20,284 nucleotides of DNA from Pseudomonadota bacterium (GCA_023433925.1 JAEYTO010000020.1:1-20284), one strand, 5' to 3'. Counted from the stretch's first letter, positions 6,591-13,767 are shown. Translations and numbers: made by a program. The notes: generated by a model not told the origin, from the sequence alone.

Positions 6591-6728
6591 CTAACAGCCT
6601 GTTGAAAAACAGGCTGAGCGGGCCAGGATGGCCCGCCGGATGCGCAGCATCCGTGAGCAATGCTTGAGCTTTGCTCAAGCATTGCGAAGTTGGAAAAAGC
6701 CAGGACGGCTTCTTTCAACAGTCTGTCA
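6591..6728. mobile_element. MITE-like palindromic element
   Basis: About 137 bp are bounded by inverted ends. The left end from 6592 reads TAACAGCCTGTTGAAA and the right end, on the other strand from 6728, reads TGACAGACTGTTGAAA, 14 of 16 alike. GATC stands on both sides (6587-6590 and 6729-6732), possibly a target duplication. Five hairpins fill the interior: 6595-6616 (GAAA loop), 6618-6636 (AGGAT loop), 6637-6653, 6657-6685 (12-bp stem) and 6697-6711 (AGGAC loop). There is no coding frame. It may be a non-autonomous transposable element or a REP-type repeat. Confidence 0.55.
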
Positions 6729-7322
6729 GATCGGGTGGCCGGCTTCGCCGTCATCGTCGAAGAGGTGCAGGCCGTAGCCGGGATAGGTGCGGCGCTCGCG
6801 CCTGGGCAGGGGCTTGGCCTCGGGCCAGCGGCTCCCGACAGGCTCCGGGCCTTCGCGCCCAGCGGGCGTGGGTTCGCTGTCGGCCATGACGGGCCGCGCG
6901 CGCAGATTCACGCCGGGCAGGCTGGCGCTGAACTCGATGGCGATGTTGTTGGGATCGAAGGAGTAGATCGAGTGGATGAAGCCGTGGTCAATGACCTCGG
7001 AAACCCAGAAGCCAGCGGCCTCGATCCTGGCCTTGATCTCCCAGAGCGTGTCGGAGTCCGGCACGCCGATGGACACGTGGTCGAAGGCCAGCGGGCCCTT
7101 GACTGGCGCGCCATGATCCTTGTCCGGAGCAGGCTCGGCTCCGGGCCACTCGAAGAAGGCCAGCATGTCCTGGTCGGATATCTCGAAGAAGTAGTGGCGA
7201 TACCCCGGATGACCGAGCCCGGCCACCAGGCGCATGCCCAGCAGGTCGCGCCAGAAGCGGATGGTCGCGTCCATGTCGCCCGTGACCAGGGCCAGGTGGT
7301 TGATTCCTGTGTAGCGGATCAT
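6726..7322 (-). CDS. VOC-superfamily (glyoxalase/dioxygenase-like) protein
   Basis: The 198-residue product has two beta-alpha-beta-beta-beta modules of the vicinal oxygen chelate fold. The first runs from about residue 4 (YTGINHLALVTGDMDATIRF), the second from about 78 (LAFDHVSIGVPDSDTLWEIK) to 131 (DPNNIAIEF). Likely metal ligands are His9, Glu58, His82 and Glu130. The reaction is unknown; members include glyoxalase I, ring-cleavage dioxygenases and fosfomycin-resistance enzymes. ATG 7322 follows a strong site (GGGGGAAGG). After residue 140 the tail is Pro/Arg-rich and outside the fold, and its TGA stop is the outermost codon of the MITE-like element, so the original C-terminus may have been cut or replaced. 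It is divergent from the dsr operon. Confidence 0.8.
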   Translation of the reverse strand: MIRYTGINHLALVTGDMDATIRFWRDLLGMRLVAGLGHPGYRHYFFEISDQDMLAFFEWPGAEPAPDKDHGAPVKGPLAFDHVSIGVPDSDTLWEIKARIEAAGFWVSEVIDHGFIHSIYSFDPNNIAIEFSASLPGVNLRARPVMADSEPTPAGREGPEPVGSRWPEAKPLPRRERRTYPGYGLHLFDDDGEAGHPI

Positions 7323-7522
7323 GCCCTTCCCCCGTGCCTGCTCCAGATTGTTCCAGATTTCCCAAGGATGTGCCGCGACTGCGCCGAATGGGCCGGAAAG
7401 CCCCGCCGTTCTTGACAGACACTGCTTTATCCTCTACGCACGTTCGTATTACTGGTCAACGTATTCGGCTGTCGCGATCCGGAAATTCAATCCTCGTCCG
7501 TCTCCTGCTCGTTCCGGTCGGC

Positions 7523-7550
7523 TTGACGCCCTTGTCGGGTTCGATTTAAT
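7523..7550 (+). promoter_or_regulatory. Probable sigma-70 promoter of the dsr operon
   Basis: TTGACG (7523-7528) and TTTAAT (7545-7550) each match consensus at five of six positions and are 16 bp apart, giving a start near 7557. They lie in the 342-bp gap before the first gene of the operon. A second -35-like TTGACA at 7412-7417 has a poor -10 partner (TACGCA, 7435-7440). Confidence 0.55.
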
Positions 7551-7556
7551 GCAGGC

Positions 7557-7664
7557 GGCAAATGATTGCCGGGCCGGAATGCCCGGCGCAGGCGAGCCCA
7601 ACCGCAGCAAGGCCGGTGCCACTGGCTCGCAAACGTGAAACGCATTCCGGCCGGGATCACATAT
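7557..7664 (+). promoter_or_regulatory. Structured 5' leader of the dsr operon
   Basis: The predicted leader can form a long nested hairpin. The outer arms are 7572-7582 and 7642-7652 (11 bp, perfect) and the inner arms 7592-7598 and 7624-7630 (7 bp, perfect). The outer 3' arm ends 12 bases before the ATG at 7665, where the ribosome must bind. A competing local hairpin, arms 7568-7574 and 7581-7587 with loop CGGAAT, uses the same left arm. The two folds exclude each other, so this leader could switch translation of the operon. Not recognised as a known riboswitch. Confidence 0.4.
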
Positions 7665-8225
7665 ATGCAGCTTTCGCAGCTTATCAAGGACAACAAGACG
7701 GCCGTGGTCGCCAAATGGCTCGACCACCTGCTCTCCTCCTTCCCTCCCGAGACGCAGAAAATCTGGAAAAGCAACAGGGATCGCTTCACGAACCCGGTTT
7801 GCCATGTGTTCGAGGCTTCCATGGGGTCTCTCGTGGACGGCCTCGTGGCCTGGCAGGACGCCGAGACGTTGATCAAGCCGCTCAACGAGCTCGTCAGGAT
7901 CAGGGCCGTGCAGGACGTGGCCCCGAGCAAGTCCCTGGCCTTCATCCCTGGGCTGAAGAAGGTCCTGCGCGAGATGTTCGCCGGCCAGGCCGAGGCCGAC
8001 GATTTCGGCGTGTACGACCTGCGGCTGGACAACCTGGCGCTTATGGCCTTCGACATCTACACCAAGAACCGCGAGCAGATCTTCTGCATGCGTGTCGAGG
8101 AGTTCAAGAGCGCGCACCACATGGCCTTCCGCAAGGCTGGCATCATATGCGAGTCCCCGCGACAGGCGCTGGGCCTCGAGGACCGCAACGTCAAAGCACA
8201 GGGCAAGCGAGGTAGGGCAGAATGA
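7665..8225 (+). CDS. RsbRD N-terminal-domain sensor protein, first gene of dsr operon
   Basis: The 186-residue protein matches the RsbRD-type N-terminal domain found in stressosome proteins, a helical globin-like sensory fold. It begins MQLSQLIKDNKTAVVAKWLD, then SFPPETQKIW, FTNPVCHVFEASMGSLVDGL and LNELVRIRAVQDVAPSKSLA. A C-terminal helical part has YTKNREQIFCMRVEEF. There is no STAS domain, so it is not a complete stressosome RsbR. Bound ligand, if any, is unknown. ATG 7665 is used because the family sequence starts there; its ribosome binding site is weak (GGGA). The gene's TGA overlaps the dsrM ATG as ATGA, which implies translational coupling. A redox or respiratory-state sensor for the dsr complex is a fair inference, not a known function. 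Confidence 0.75.
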   Translation: MQLSQLIKDNKTAVVAKWLDHLLSSFPPETQKIWKSNRDRFTNPVCHVFEASMGSLVDGLVAWQDAETLIKPLNELVRIRAVQDVAPSKSLAFIPGLKKVLREMFAGQAEADDFGVYDLRLDNLALMAFDIYTKNREQIFCMRVEEFKSAHHMAFRKAGIICESPRQALGLEDRNVKAQGKRGRAE

Positions 8226-9247
8226 ACGCATTTTACACACTCTTTCTGGTCTTGGCGCTCATGCTGATCGCCATTTTCGGAGTAGGGGCAGCACACCTGA
8301 ACGGTCTGTTCGGTGTCTGGATTCCCTACGCCGCGGTGGCGATCTTCATCGTCGGCTTTTGCTGGCGGGTGTACGGGTGGGCCAAGTCGCCGGTTCCCTT
8401 CCGCATCCCGACCACGGGCGGACAGCAGAAGTCCTTCGACTGGATCAAGCACAACCCCATCGACAACCCGTCGACGGTGCGCGGCGCCTGGCTGCGCATG
8501 GCCAGCGAGGTGCTCCTGTTCCGCACGCTCTTCAGGAACACGCAGACCAAGATTTACTACGAGCCGGGCCAGGAGCCCAAGGTGGCCTTCTTCTCCCAGA
8601 AGTGGCTGTGGCTGTTCGCCATCCTGTTCCACTACTCCTTCCTGGTCGTCGTCCTGCGGCACATGCGCTTCTTCACCGACCCCGTGCCGTTCCTGATCAA
8701 CGCCACGGAGCAGATTGACGGCCTCTTGGAGATGTTCCAGCCCAACTTCTACATGACCGACGCGGCGATCGTGCTCGGCGTCGGCTACCTGCTGATCCGC
8801 CGGCTGACCAGGCCCCAGATGCGCTACCTGTCGCTGTCCGCGGACTTCTTCCCGCTGTTCCTCATCCTGGGCATCGCGCTGTCGGGCATCTACATGCGCT
8901 ACATCGACCGCGTGGACGTGGCCGCGATCAAGCAGCTGACCATGGGCCTGGCGACCTTCCACCCGGTCATCCCCGAGGGCGTCGCGCTGTCCTTCTACGT
9001 GCACCTGTTCCTGGTCAGCATGCTGCTCATGTACTTTCCCTTCTCCAAGCTCATGCACATGGGCGGCATCTTCCTCTCGCCCACGCGCAACCTGGCCAAC
9101 AACAGCCGCATCGTGCACCACGAGAATCCCTGGAACCCGCGCATCCCGCCGCACTCCTACGAGGCCTACGAGGACGACTTCCGTGAGCCCATGGCCGAGG
9201 CGGGTCTGCCCCTGGATAAACCCCTCGAGCAGGGCGCCGGCGAATAA
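8222..9247 (+). CDS. dsrM: DsrM, membrane cytochrome b subunit of the DsrMKJOP complex
   Basis: The 341-residue product is an integral membrane protein of the NarI/HdrE type that binds b hemes and exchanges electrons with menaquinone. About six hydrophobic segments are visible, near residues 4-24, 32-53, 128-147, 179-194, 207-226 and 255-272. Candidate heme-ligand histidines sit in two membrane pairs, His137/His147 (FHYSFLVVVLRHMRFF) and His261/His279 (YVHLFLVSMLLM and KLMHMGG). The soluble tail after residue 285 (PTRNLANNSRIVHHENPWNP) probably contacts DsrK. The start overlaps the preceding gene by four bases and has GGTAGGG upstream. DsrM and DsrK together resemble the membrane-bound heterodisulfide reductase HdrED. 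dsrK follows after 31 bp. Confidence 0.95.
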   Translation: MNAFYTLFLVLALMLIAIFGVGAAHLNGLFGVWIPYAAVAIFIVGFCWRVYGWAKSPVPFRIPTTGGQQKSFDWIKHNPIDNPSTVRGAWLRMASEVLLFRTLFRNTQTKIYYEPGQEPKVAFFSQKWLWLFAILFHYSFLVVVLRHMRFFTDPVPFLINATEQIDGLLEMFQPNFYMTDAAIVLGVGYLLIRRLTRPQMRYLSLSADFFPLFLILGIALSGIYMRYIDRVDVAAIKQLTMGLATFHPVIPEGVALSFYVHLFLVSMLLMYFPFSKLMHMGGIFLSPTRNLANNSRIVHHENPWNPRIPPHSYEAYEDDFREPMAEAGLPLDKPLEQGAGE

Positions 9248-9278
9248 TCGCCACATATTTCACGTCAAGGAGTAGGGA

Positions 9279-10907
9279 ATGGCTGCCAAAGTCATCGACA
9301 AGAAGGACTTGCTCACAAGCATAGATTACGAGCATCTGCCGAATACAGGCGTCTTCGACACGCCCATCGACTTCCGTCCGGGCACCTGGTGCTACCCGGC
9401 CAAGCCGGAGATTCTCGAAAAGCTGCACTTCCCCAACCCGCGCATCTGGTCGCCCGCGGACGCGGACTGGAAGCTGCCCGAGAACTGGCGGGAGATCATC
9501 TCCAACGGCTTCAAGGAGCGCCTCGAGAAGTACCGCTCCTTCAAGGTCTTCCTGGACATCTGCGTGCGCTGCGGCGCCTGCGCCGACAAGTGCCACTACT
9601 ACATCGGCTCCGGCGACCCCAAGAACATGCCGGTGCTGCGCGCCGAGCTCCTGCGCTCCATCTACCGCAACGACTTCACCATGGCCGGCAAGATCCTCGG
9701 CCGCCTGGCGGGCGCTCGGAAGATGGAAGAGGACGTGCTCAAGGAGTGGTTCCTCTACTTCTACCAGTGCTCCGAGTGCCGCCGCTGCTCGCTGTACTGC
9801 CCCTACGGCATCGACACGGCCGAGATCACCATGATGGCCCGCGAGCTTCTGCACCTCGTCGGCGTGAACATCAACTGGATCCTGGAGCCGGCCTCCAACT
9901 GCAACCGCACCGGCAACCACCTGGGCATCCAGCCGCACGCCTTCAAGGAAATCGTCGAGTTCATGTGCGACGACATCGAGGAGTACACGGGCATCCGCGT
10001 CAACCCGCCCCTGAACGAGAAGGGCCACGAGGTCCTGTTCATCACGCCCTCGGGCGACGCCTTCGCCGACCCCGGCATCTACACGTTCATGGGCTACCTG
10101 CTCCTGTTCCACCACATCGGCCTCGACTACACCCTCTCCACGTACGCTTCCGAGGGCGGCAACTTCGGCCTGTTCACCAGCGCCGACATGATGCAGAAGC
10201 TCAACGCGAAGATGTACAAGGAGGCCAACCGCCTGGGCGCCAAGTGGATCCTCGGCGGCGAGTGCGGCCACATGTGGCGCGTCGTGAACCAGTACATGGA
10301 CACGATGAACGGCTACCTCCAGGGCCCGCAGATGACCACGCCGCGCAACCCCATCACCGGCACGGTCTTCCACAACGCCGCGGCCACGAAGATGGTGCAC
10401 ATCGCCGAGTTCACCGCCGACCTCATCAAGCACGGCAAGCTCAAGCTGAACCCGGCCCGCAACGATCACATCAAGACCACCTGGCACGACTCCTGTAACA
10501 CGGCCCGCGGCATGGGCCTGCTCGATGAGCCGCGCTACGTGCTCAAGAACGTGTGCAACCACTTCCACGAGATGCCCGCGCAGACCATCCGCGAGCAGAC
10601 CTTCTGCTGCGCCGGCGGCTCGGGTCTGAACACCGACGAGTTCATGGAGATGCGCATGCGCGGCGGCCTGCCCCGCGGCAACGCCCTGCGCTACGTGCAG
10701 GAGAAGCACGGCGTGAACAACATGGCCTGCGTCTGCGCCATCGACCGCGCCACGCTGATCCCCCTGGCCAACTACTGGGCCCCGGGCGTCAAGATCTCCG
10801 GCCTGCACGAGCTCGTGGCCAACGCGCTCGAGTTCGAGGACCAGAACGAGCGTGAATACAACCTGCGCGGAGAGGCCTTCGCGGATCTCATGGAGGAGGC
10901 TGAGTAA
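9279..10907 (+). CDS. dsrK: DsrK, HdrD-like iron-sulfur catalytic subunit
   Basis: The 542-residue cytoplasmic subunit is thought to reduce the DsrC trisulfide formed during sulfite reduction. Two [4Fe-4S] ferredoxin motifs are intact: Cys95, 98, 101, 105 (CVRCGACADKC) and Cys164, 167, 170, 174 (CSECRRCSLYC). The C-terminal CCG-type domain has Cys406 (HDSCNTARG), Cys426 and the pair Cys443-Cys444 (FCCAGGSGL), which in HdrB/HdrD relatives hold the non-cubane cluster for disulfide chemistry. No signal peptide or membrane segment is present, so it should be held at the inner face by DsrM. The start follows AAGGAG at good distance. Its stop overlaps the dsrJ start (TAATG), which points to coupled translation. 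Confidence 0.95.
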   Translation: MAAKVIDKKDLLTSIDYEHLPNTGVFDTPIDFRPGTWCYPAKPEILEKLHFPNPRIWSPADADWKLPENWREIISNGFKERLEKYRSFKVFLDICVRCGACADKCHYYIGSGDPKNMPVLRAELLRSIYRNDFTMAGKILGRLAGARKMEEDVLKEWFLYFYQCSECRRCSLYCPYGIDTAEITMMARELLHLVGVNINWILEPASNCNRTGNHLGIQPHAFKEIVEFMCDDIEEYTGIRVNPPLNEKGHEVLFITPSGDAFADPGIYTFMGYLLLFHHIGLDYTLSTYASEGGNFGLFTSADMMQKLNAKMYKEANRLGAKWILGGECGHMWRVVNQYMDTMNGYLQGPQMTTPRNPITGTVFHNAAATKMVHIAEFTADLIKHGKLKLNPARNDHIKTTWHDSCNTARGMGLLDEPRYVLKNVCNHFHEMPAQTIREQTFCCAGGSGLNTDEFMEMRMRGGLPRGNALRYVQEKHGVNNMACVCAIDRATLIPLANYWAPGVKISGLHELVANALEFEDQNEREYNLRGEAFADLMEEAE

Positions 10908-11344
10908 TGTACGACGCTGGTAAAATCCTCATCGGACTGGGCGTCTTCGTGGCCCTGTTCGCCTACCCGTTCTATAACAACCTCGGCCAGGCCTACGAGG
11001 AGCCCAAACTCCAGAAGGTCTCGAAGGATAAGGGCGAGGTGTGCGTCGAGGACGCCAAGTGGATGCGCGCCAACCACATGCAGGTCCTCAACGATTGGCG
11101 CAACGAGGTCGTGCGCTACGGCAACCGCCTGTACACGAGCTCCCTGAATGGCAAGACCTACGAGATGAGCCTGCAGAACACGTGCATGAGCTGCCACGTG
11201 TCCAAGGCGGAATTCTGCGACAAGTGCCACAACAACGCCTCGGTGAACCCCTACTGCTGGGACTGCCACGTCCCGCCCAAGGAGCAGCCCGCCGCGGCCA
11301 GCGCCGAGAACGCTCAGCCCGCGCAGGAGAAGGCCCATGAATAA
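10907..11344 (+). CDS. dsrJ: DsrJ, periplasmic triheme cytochrome c
   Basis: The 145-residue product has one N-terminal hydrophobic segment (about residues 6-22, KILIGLGVFVALFAYPF) that probably stays as a membrane anchor, with the rest in the periplasm. Three heme-binding motifs are present: CMSCH (93-97), CDKCH (104-108) and CWDCH (117-121). Cys46 (GEVCVEDAKW) is at the position where DsrJ of Allochromatium vinosum supplies the unusual distal Cys ligand to one heme. The tail after residue 122 is Ala/Pro/Glu-rich and likely disordered. It is translated from the TAATG overlap with dsrK and overlaps dsrO by eight bases, so all three are tightly linked. The physiological role of the hemes is unsettled in the field. 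Confidence 0.95.
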   Translation: MYDAGKILIGLGVFVALFAYPFYNNLGQAYEEPKLQKVSKDKGEVCVEDAKWMRANHMQVLNDWRNEVVRYGNRLYTSSLNGKTYEMSLQNTCMSCHVSKAEFCDKCHNNASVNPYCWDCHVPPKEQPAAASAENAQPAQEKAHE

Positions 11345-12131
11345 CAGCAGAAGAAGCTTCCTGAAATACGCAGGCATTGCCGCCGCTGCCGTGGCCGCCA
11401 CTCCGGTGGTCAAGGCCGTGGCCTCTTCCGGCGGCGCCGCCCACGGCCCCTCGGTCGGCAAGCTCCCGACCCAGAAGATCGCCGGCCGCTGGGCCATGGT
11501 CGTTGATTCCCGCAGGCTGCTCTCTCCGGCCGATTTCAAGCCGCTGATCGACGCCTGCCACACGGTCCACAACGTCCCTCACATCAAGAGCGACGAAGAG
11601 ATCAAGTGGATCTGGACCGACGGCTTCGAGCACACGTTCCCGGAGTTCATGGCCCGCTGGCCCGAGGGTCGCGTGCCCACCAAGCTGCACAAGCCCTTCC
11701 TGCTCTTGTGCAACCACTGCGAGTATCCCCCCTGCGTGCGCGTCTGTCCGACCAAGGCGACCTTCCAGCGCGAGGACGGCATCGTGCTCATGGACTTCCA
11801 CCGCTGCATCGGCTGCCGCTACTGCATGGCCGGCTGCCCCTACGGCGCACGTAGCTTCAACTTCTCCGACCCGCGGGCCTACCTCCCCGAGGGCGAGATC
11901 AACATGGAGTTCCCCACGCGCACCAAGGGCGTGGTCGAGAAGTGCAACTTCTGCGCGGAGCGGCTGGCCAAGGGGTTGCGCCCAGCCTGCGTCGAGGCTT
12001 CCAAGGGCGCGCTGCTCTTCGGCGACCTGGACGATCCGGCCTCGGAAGTGAGCGTGGCGATACGCAACAACTTCGTCATCCGGCGCAAGCCTGAACTCGG
12101 CACCCAGCCCAACGTCTACTACATCGTGTAA
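11337..12131 (+). CDS. dsrO: DsrO, Tat-exported iron-sulfur protein
   Basis: The 264-residue product is a periplasmic electron-transfer subunit of the NrfC/DmsB type. A twin-arginine signal begins at residue 4 (SRRSFLKYAGIAAAAVAATP), so it is folded with its clusters before export. Cluster motifs are Cys125, 128, 133, 137 (CNHCEYPPCVRVC) and Cys157, 160, 163, 167 (CIGCRYCMAGC). A third motif has Cys203, 206 and 218 (CNFCAERL and PACVEASKGAL), but the usual fourth Cys is Ser222. It therefore holds two complete cluster sites and one with an atypical ligand set. It is expected to pair with DsrP and DsrJ. The ATG lies inside the end of dsrJ. Confidence 0.95.
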   Translation: MNNSRRSFLKYAGIAAAAVAATPVVKAVASSGGAAHGPSVGKLPTQKIAGRWAMVVDSRRLLSPADFKPLIDACHTVHNVPHIKSDEEIKWIWTDGFEHTFPEFMARWPEGRVPTKLHKPFLLLCNHCEYPPCVRVCPTKATFQREDGIVLMDFHRCIGCRYCMAGCPYGARSFNFSDPRAYLPEGEINMEFPTRTKGVVEKCNFCAERLAKGLRPACVEASKGALLFGDLDDPASEVSVAIRNNFVIRRKPELGTQPNVYYIV

Positions 12132-12142
12132 GGGGATACGCC

Positions 12143-13300
12143 ATGCTTGATCTCGCACTGAAAGGTTCGCCGCGCTACTTTGGCTGGCTGGGCATCCTCC
12201 TGGCCGTCATCGGCATCGGCGGGGCCATCTACGCTTGGCAGTTCGCCGTCGGCTTGACCATCACCGGCCTGAACCGGGACGTGTCCTGGGGCTTCTACAT
12301 CGCCCAGCTGACCTACCTGGTCGGCGTGGCCGCGGCCGGCGTGATGGTCGTGCTGCCCTACTACTTCCACCATTACAAGGACTTCCGCAAGATGATCATC
12401 CTTGCGGAGTTCCAGGCCGTGGCGGCGGTGCTCATGTGCATGCTCTTCGTCGTGGTCGACCTCGGCCAGCCGCAGCGCATGCTCAACATCATCCGCTACC
12501 CGACACCCAACTCGATCCTGTTCTGGGACATGATCGTGCTCAACGTGTACCTGTTCCTCAACCTGGTCATCGGCTGGGTCGCCCTGCAGCACGAGCGCAA
12601 CAACGTGGAGCCGCCCAAGTGGGTCAAGCCCCTTGTGTACACCTCCATCGTGTGGGCCTTCTCCATCCACACCGTGACAGCCTTCCTGTATCAGGGTCTT
12701 CCCGGCCGCCACTACTGGTTGACGGCGGTGCTGGCCGCGCGCTTCCTGGCCTCGGCGTTCTGCTCCGGACCGGCCATCCTGCTCCTGGTGGCCCTGCTCG
12801 TGCGCCGGGTGTCGGGCTATGACGTGGGCGAGAAGGCCATCAAGAACCTGGCCAAGATCATCACCTACGCCATGATCGTGAACGTGTTCCTGTTCCTGCT
12901 CGAGCTGTTCACGGCCGGCTACTCGAACATCCCCGGCCACCTGCACAGCTTCGAGTTCCTGTTCGTCGGCCACGACGGCCATCTGACCTTCGTGAATTAC
13001 TTCATGTGGGCCTTCGCCGTCGGCGCCGTCGCCAGCCTGGTGCTGCTCATCCCGCCCAAGCTGCGCGACAACATGAAGCTGCTGCCCTGGTCCCTGGCCA
13101 TCCTCGTCGCCGCCACCTGGATCGACAAGGGCCTGGGCCTCATGATCGGCGGCTTCACGCCCAACGCCTTCGAGGGCGTGACTCCCTACGCGCCCACGTG
13201 GCAGGAGCTGGGCGTCTCTCTCATGGTCTACGCCATCGGCGCCCTCGTGCTGACCGTGCTCTACAAGGTCGCCGTGACCGTGAAGCGGGAAGTCGCCTAG
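12143..13300 (+). CDS. dsrP: DsrP, NrfD-family quinone-interacting membrane subunit
   Basis: The 385-residue product is a multi-pass membrane protein of the NrfD/PsrC family with about ten hydrophobic segments, for example WLGILLAVIGIGGAIYAW (15-32), LTYLVGVAAAGVMVVLPYYF (56-75), FLFLLELFTAG and VGAVASLVLLIPP. Such proteins bind menaquinol without a heme and pass electrons to an NrfC-type partner, here DsrO. Charged residues in the membrane region (for example the Asp of FVVVDLGQPQRM) are typical of the family. AGGGG before ATG 12143 serves as ribosome binding site, 11 bp after dsrO. It is the last gene of the operon and is followed by a strong terminator 22 bp beyond its stop. Confidence 0.95.
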   Translation: MLDLALKGSPRYFGWLGILLAVIGIGGAIYAWQFAVGLTITGLNRDVSWGFYIAQLTYLVGVAAAGVMVVLPYYFHHYKDFRKMIILAEFQAVAAVLMCMLFVVVDLGQPQRMLNIIRYPTPNSILFWDMIVLNVYLFLNLVIGWVALQHERNNVEPPKWVKPLVYTSIVWAFSIHTVTAFLYQGLPGRHYWLTAVLAARFLASAFCSGPAILLLVALLVRRVSGYDVGEKAIKNLAKIITYAMIVNVFLFLLELFTAGYSNIPGHLHSFEFLFVGHDGHLTFVNYFMWAFAVGAVASLVLLIPPKLRDNMKLLPWSLAILVAATWIDKGLGLMIGGFTPNAFEGVTPYAPTWQELGVSLMVYAIGALVLTVLYKVAVTVKREVA

Positions 13301-13322
13301 ATCAAGCCTCACACGACCGAGC

Positions 13323-13357
13323 AAAGGCCGCCCCGTAAGGGGCGGCCTTTCTTGTTT
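13323..13357 (+). terminator. Intrinsic terminator of the dsr operon
   Basis: A perfect 12-bp stem, AAAGGCCGCCCC (13323-13334) with GGGGCGGCCTTT (13339-13350), closes on the loop GTAA and runs into CTTGTTT. It begins 22 bp after dsrP. Confidence 0.9.
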
Positions 13358-13377
13358 GGTCCTCCGCGCGGAGGAAC

Positions 13378-13443
13378 CGGGGAGGGCTTTGCCCTCCCCG
13401 GCCCCCACCCACCAGGGGCCACGGGCCCCTGGGCCCCGCGTTT
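13378..13443 (+). repeat. Dispersed hairpin repeat B, copy 2
   Basis: This is the second copy of the 3606-3671 repeat. Its two hairpins are again intact (GGGGAGGGC/GCCCTCCCC and AGGGGCC/GGGCCCCT). It lies 20 bp past the dsr terminator, so read-through transcripts would carry it. Confidence 0.65.
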
Positions 13444-13543
13444 CAGCGGAGAAAGAATCCGAAACAAGCTGCAACCATGGCGATTTGCGATTGAGTTGAG
13501 AAAACCGTCCCTGGCTGCAATAGCCCGAGGGGGCCAGGGGGAC

Positions 13544-13700
13544 AATCGTGCAGGACGGCACGATTGGACGTCGCCGCCTTGGGCGACGCCCGCAGGGCGA
13601 GGGCCAGGACGGCCCGAGTCACGATTCCGCAGGACAGCGGAATCGGACGTCGCCGCCTTGGGCGACGCCCGCAGGGCGAGGGCCAGGACGGCCCGAGTCA
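13544..13700 (+). ncRNA. Tandem hairpin array with AGGAC loops (candidate regulatory RNA)
   Basis: Two units of 79 bp follow each other. A 56-bp core is identical in both (13566-13621 and 13645-13700). Each unit starts with a hairpin whose stem differs between units yet stays paired: arms 13544-13551/13558-13565 in the first and 13623-13630/13637-13644 in the second, both with an AGGAC loop. Within each core are further hairpins at 13569-13588, 13588-13598 and 13601-13615, the last again with loop AGGAC. This gives four AGGA loops in 157 bp. GGA in hairpin loops is the binding signature of CsrA/RsmA, so a CsrA-titrating RNA is possible. Strand, promoter and expression are unproven; a palindromic mobile repeat is the main alternative. 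Confidence 0.4.
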
Positions 13701-13725
13701 TTATCCCCCGGGCGGGAGAGAGTGC

Positions 13726-13757
13726 GAGAGAGGGCGGCGCCCTCTCTCAGTTAATTT
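13726..13757 (+). terminator. Possible terminator after the hairpin array
   Basis: A perfect 10-bp stem (13726-13735 with 13739-13748, loop GGC) is followed on the plus strand by AGTTAATTT. The T content is low. It lies between the array and the 3' end of the convergent regulator gene and could end transcripts of the array. Confidence 0.35.
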
Positions 13758-13767
13758 GCAAATCGCT

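Noticed and set aside
9051..10808. Minus-strand frame of 585 codons opposite dsrK
   Set aside because: It is rich in Val, Ala, Gly and His as expected for the antisense of a GC-rich gene, and dsrK is certain.
12119..13561. Minus-strand frame of 480 codons opposite dsrP
   Set aside because: It is antisense to dsrP, shows no recognisable domain and its start lies in repeat and hairpin DNA.
13544..13700. CRISPR array
   Set aside because: There are only two units, the repeated part is longer than the variable part, the variable part is itself a hairpin, and no cas genes are present.
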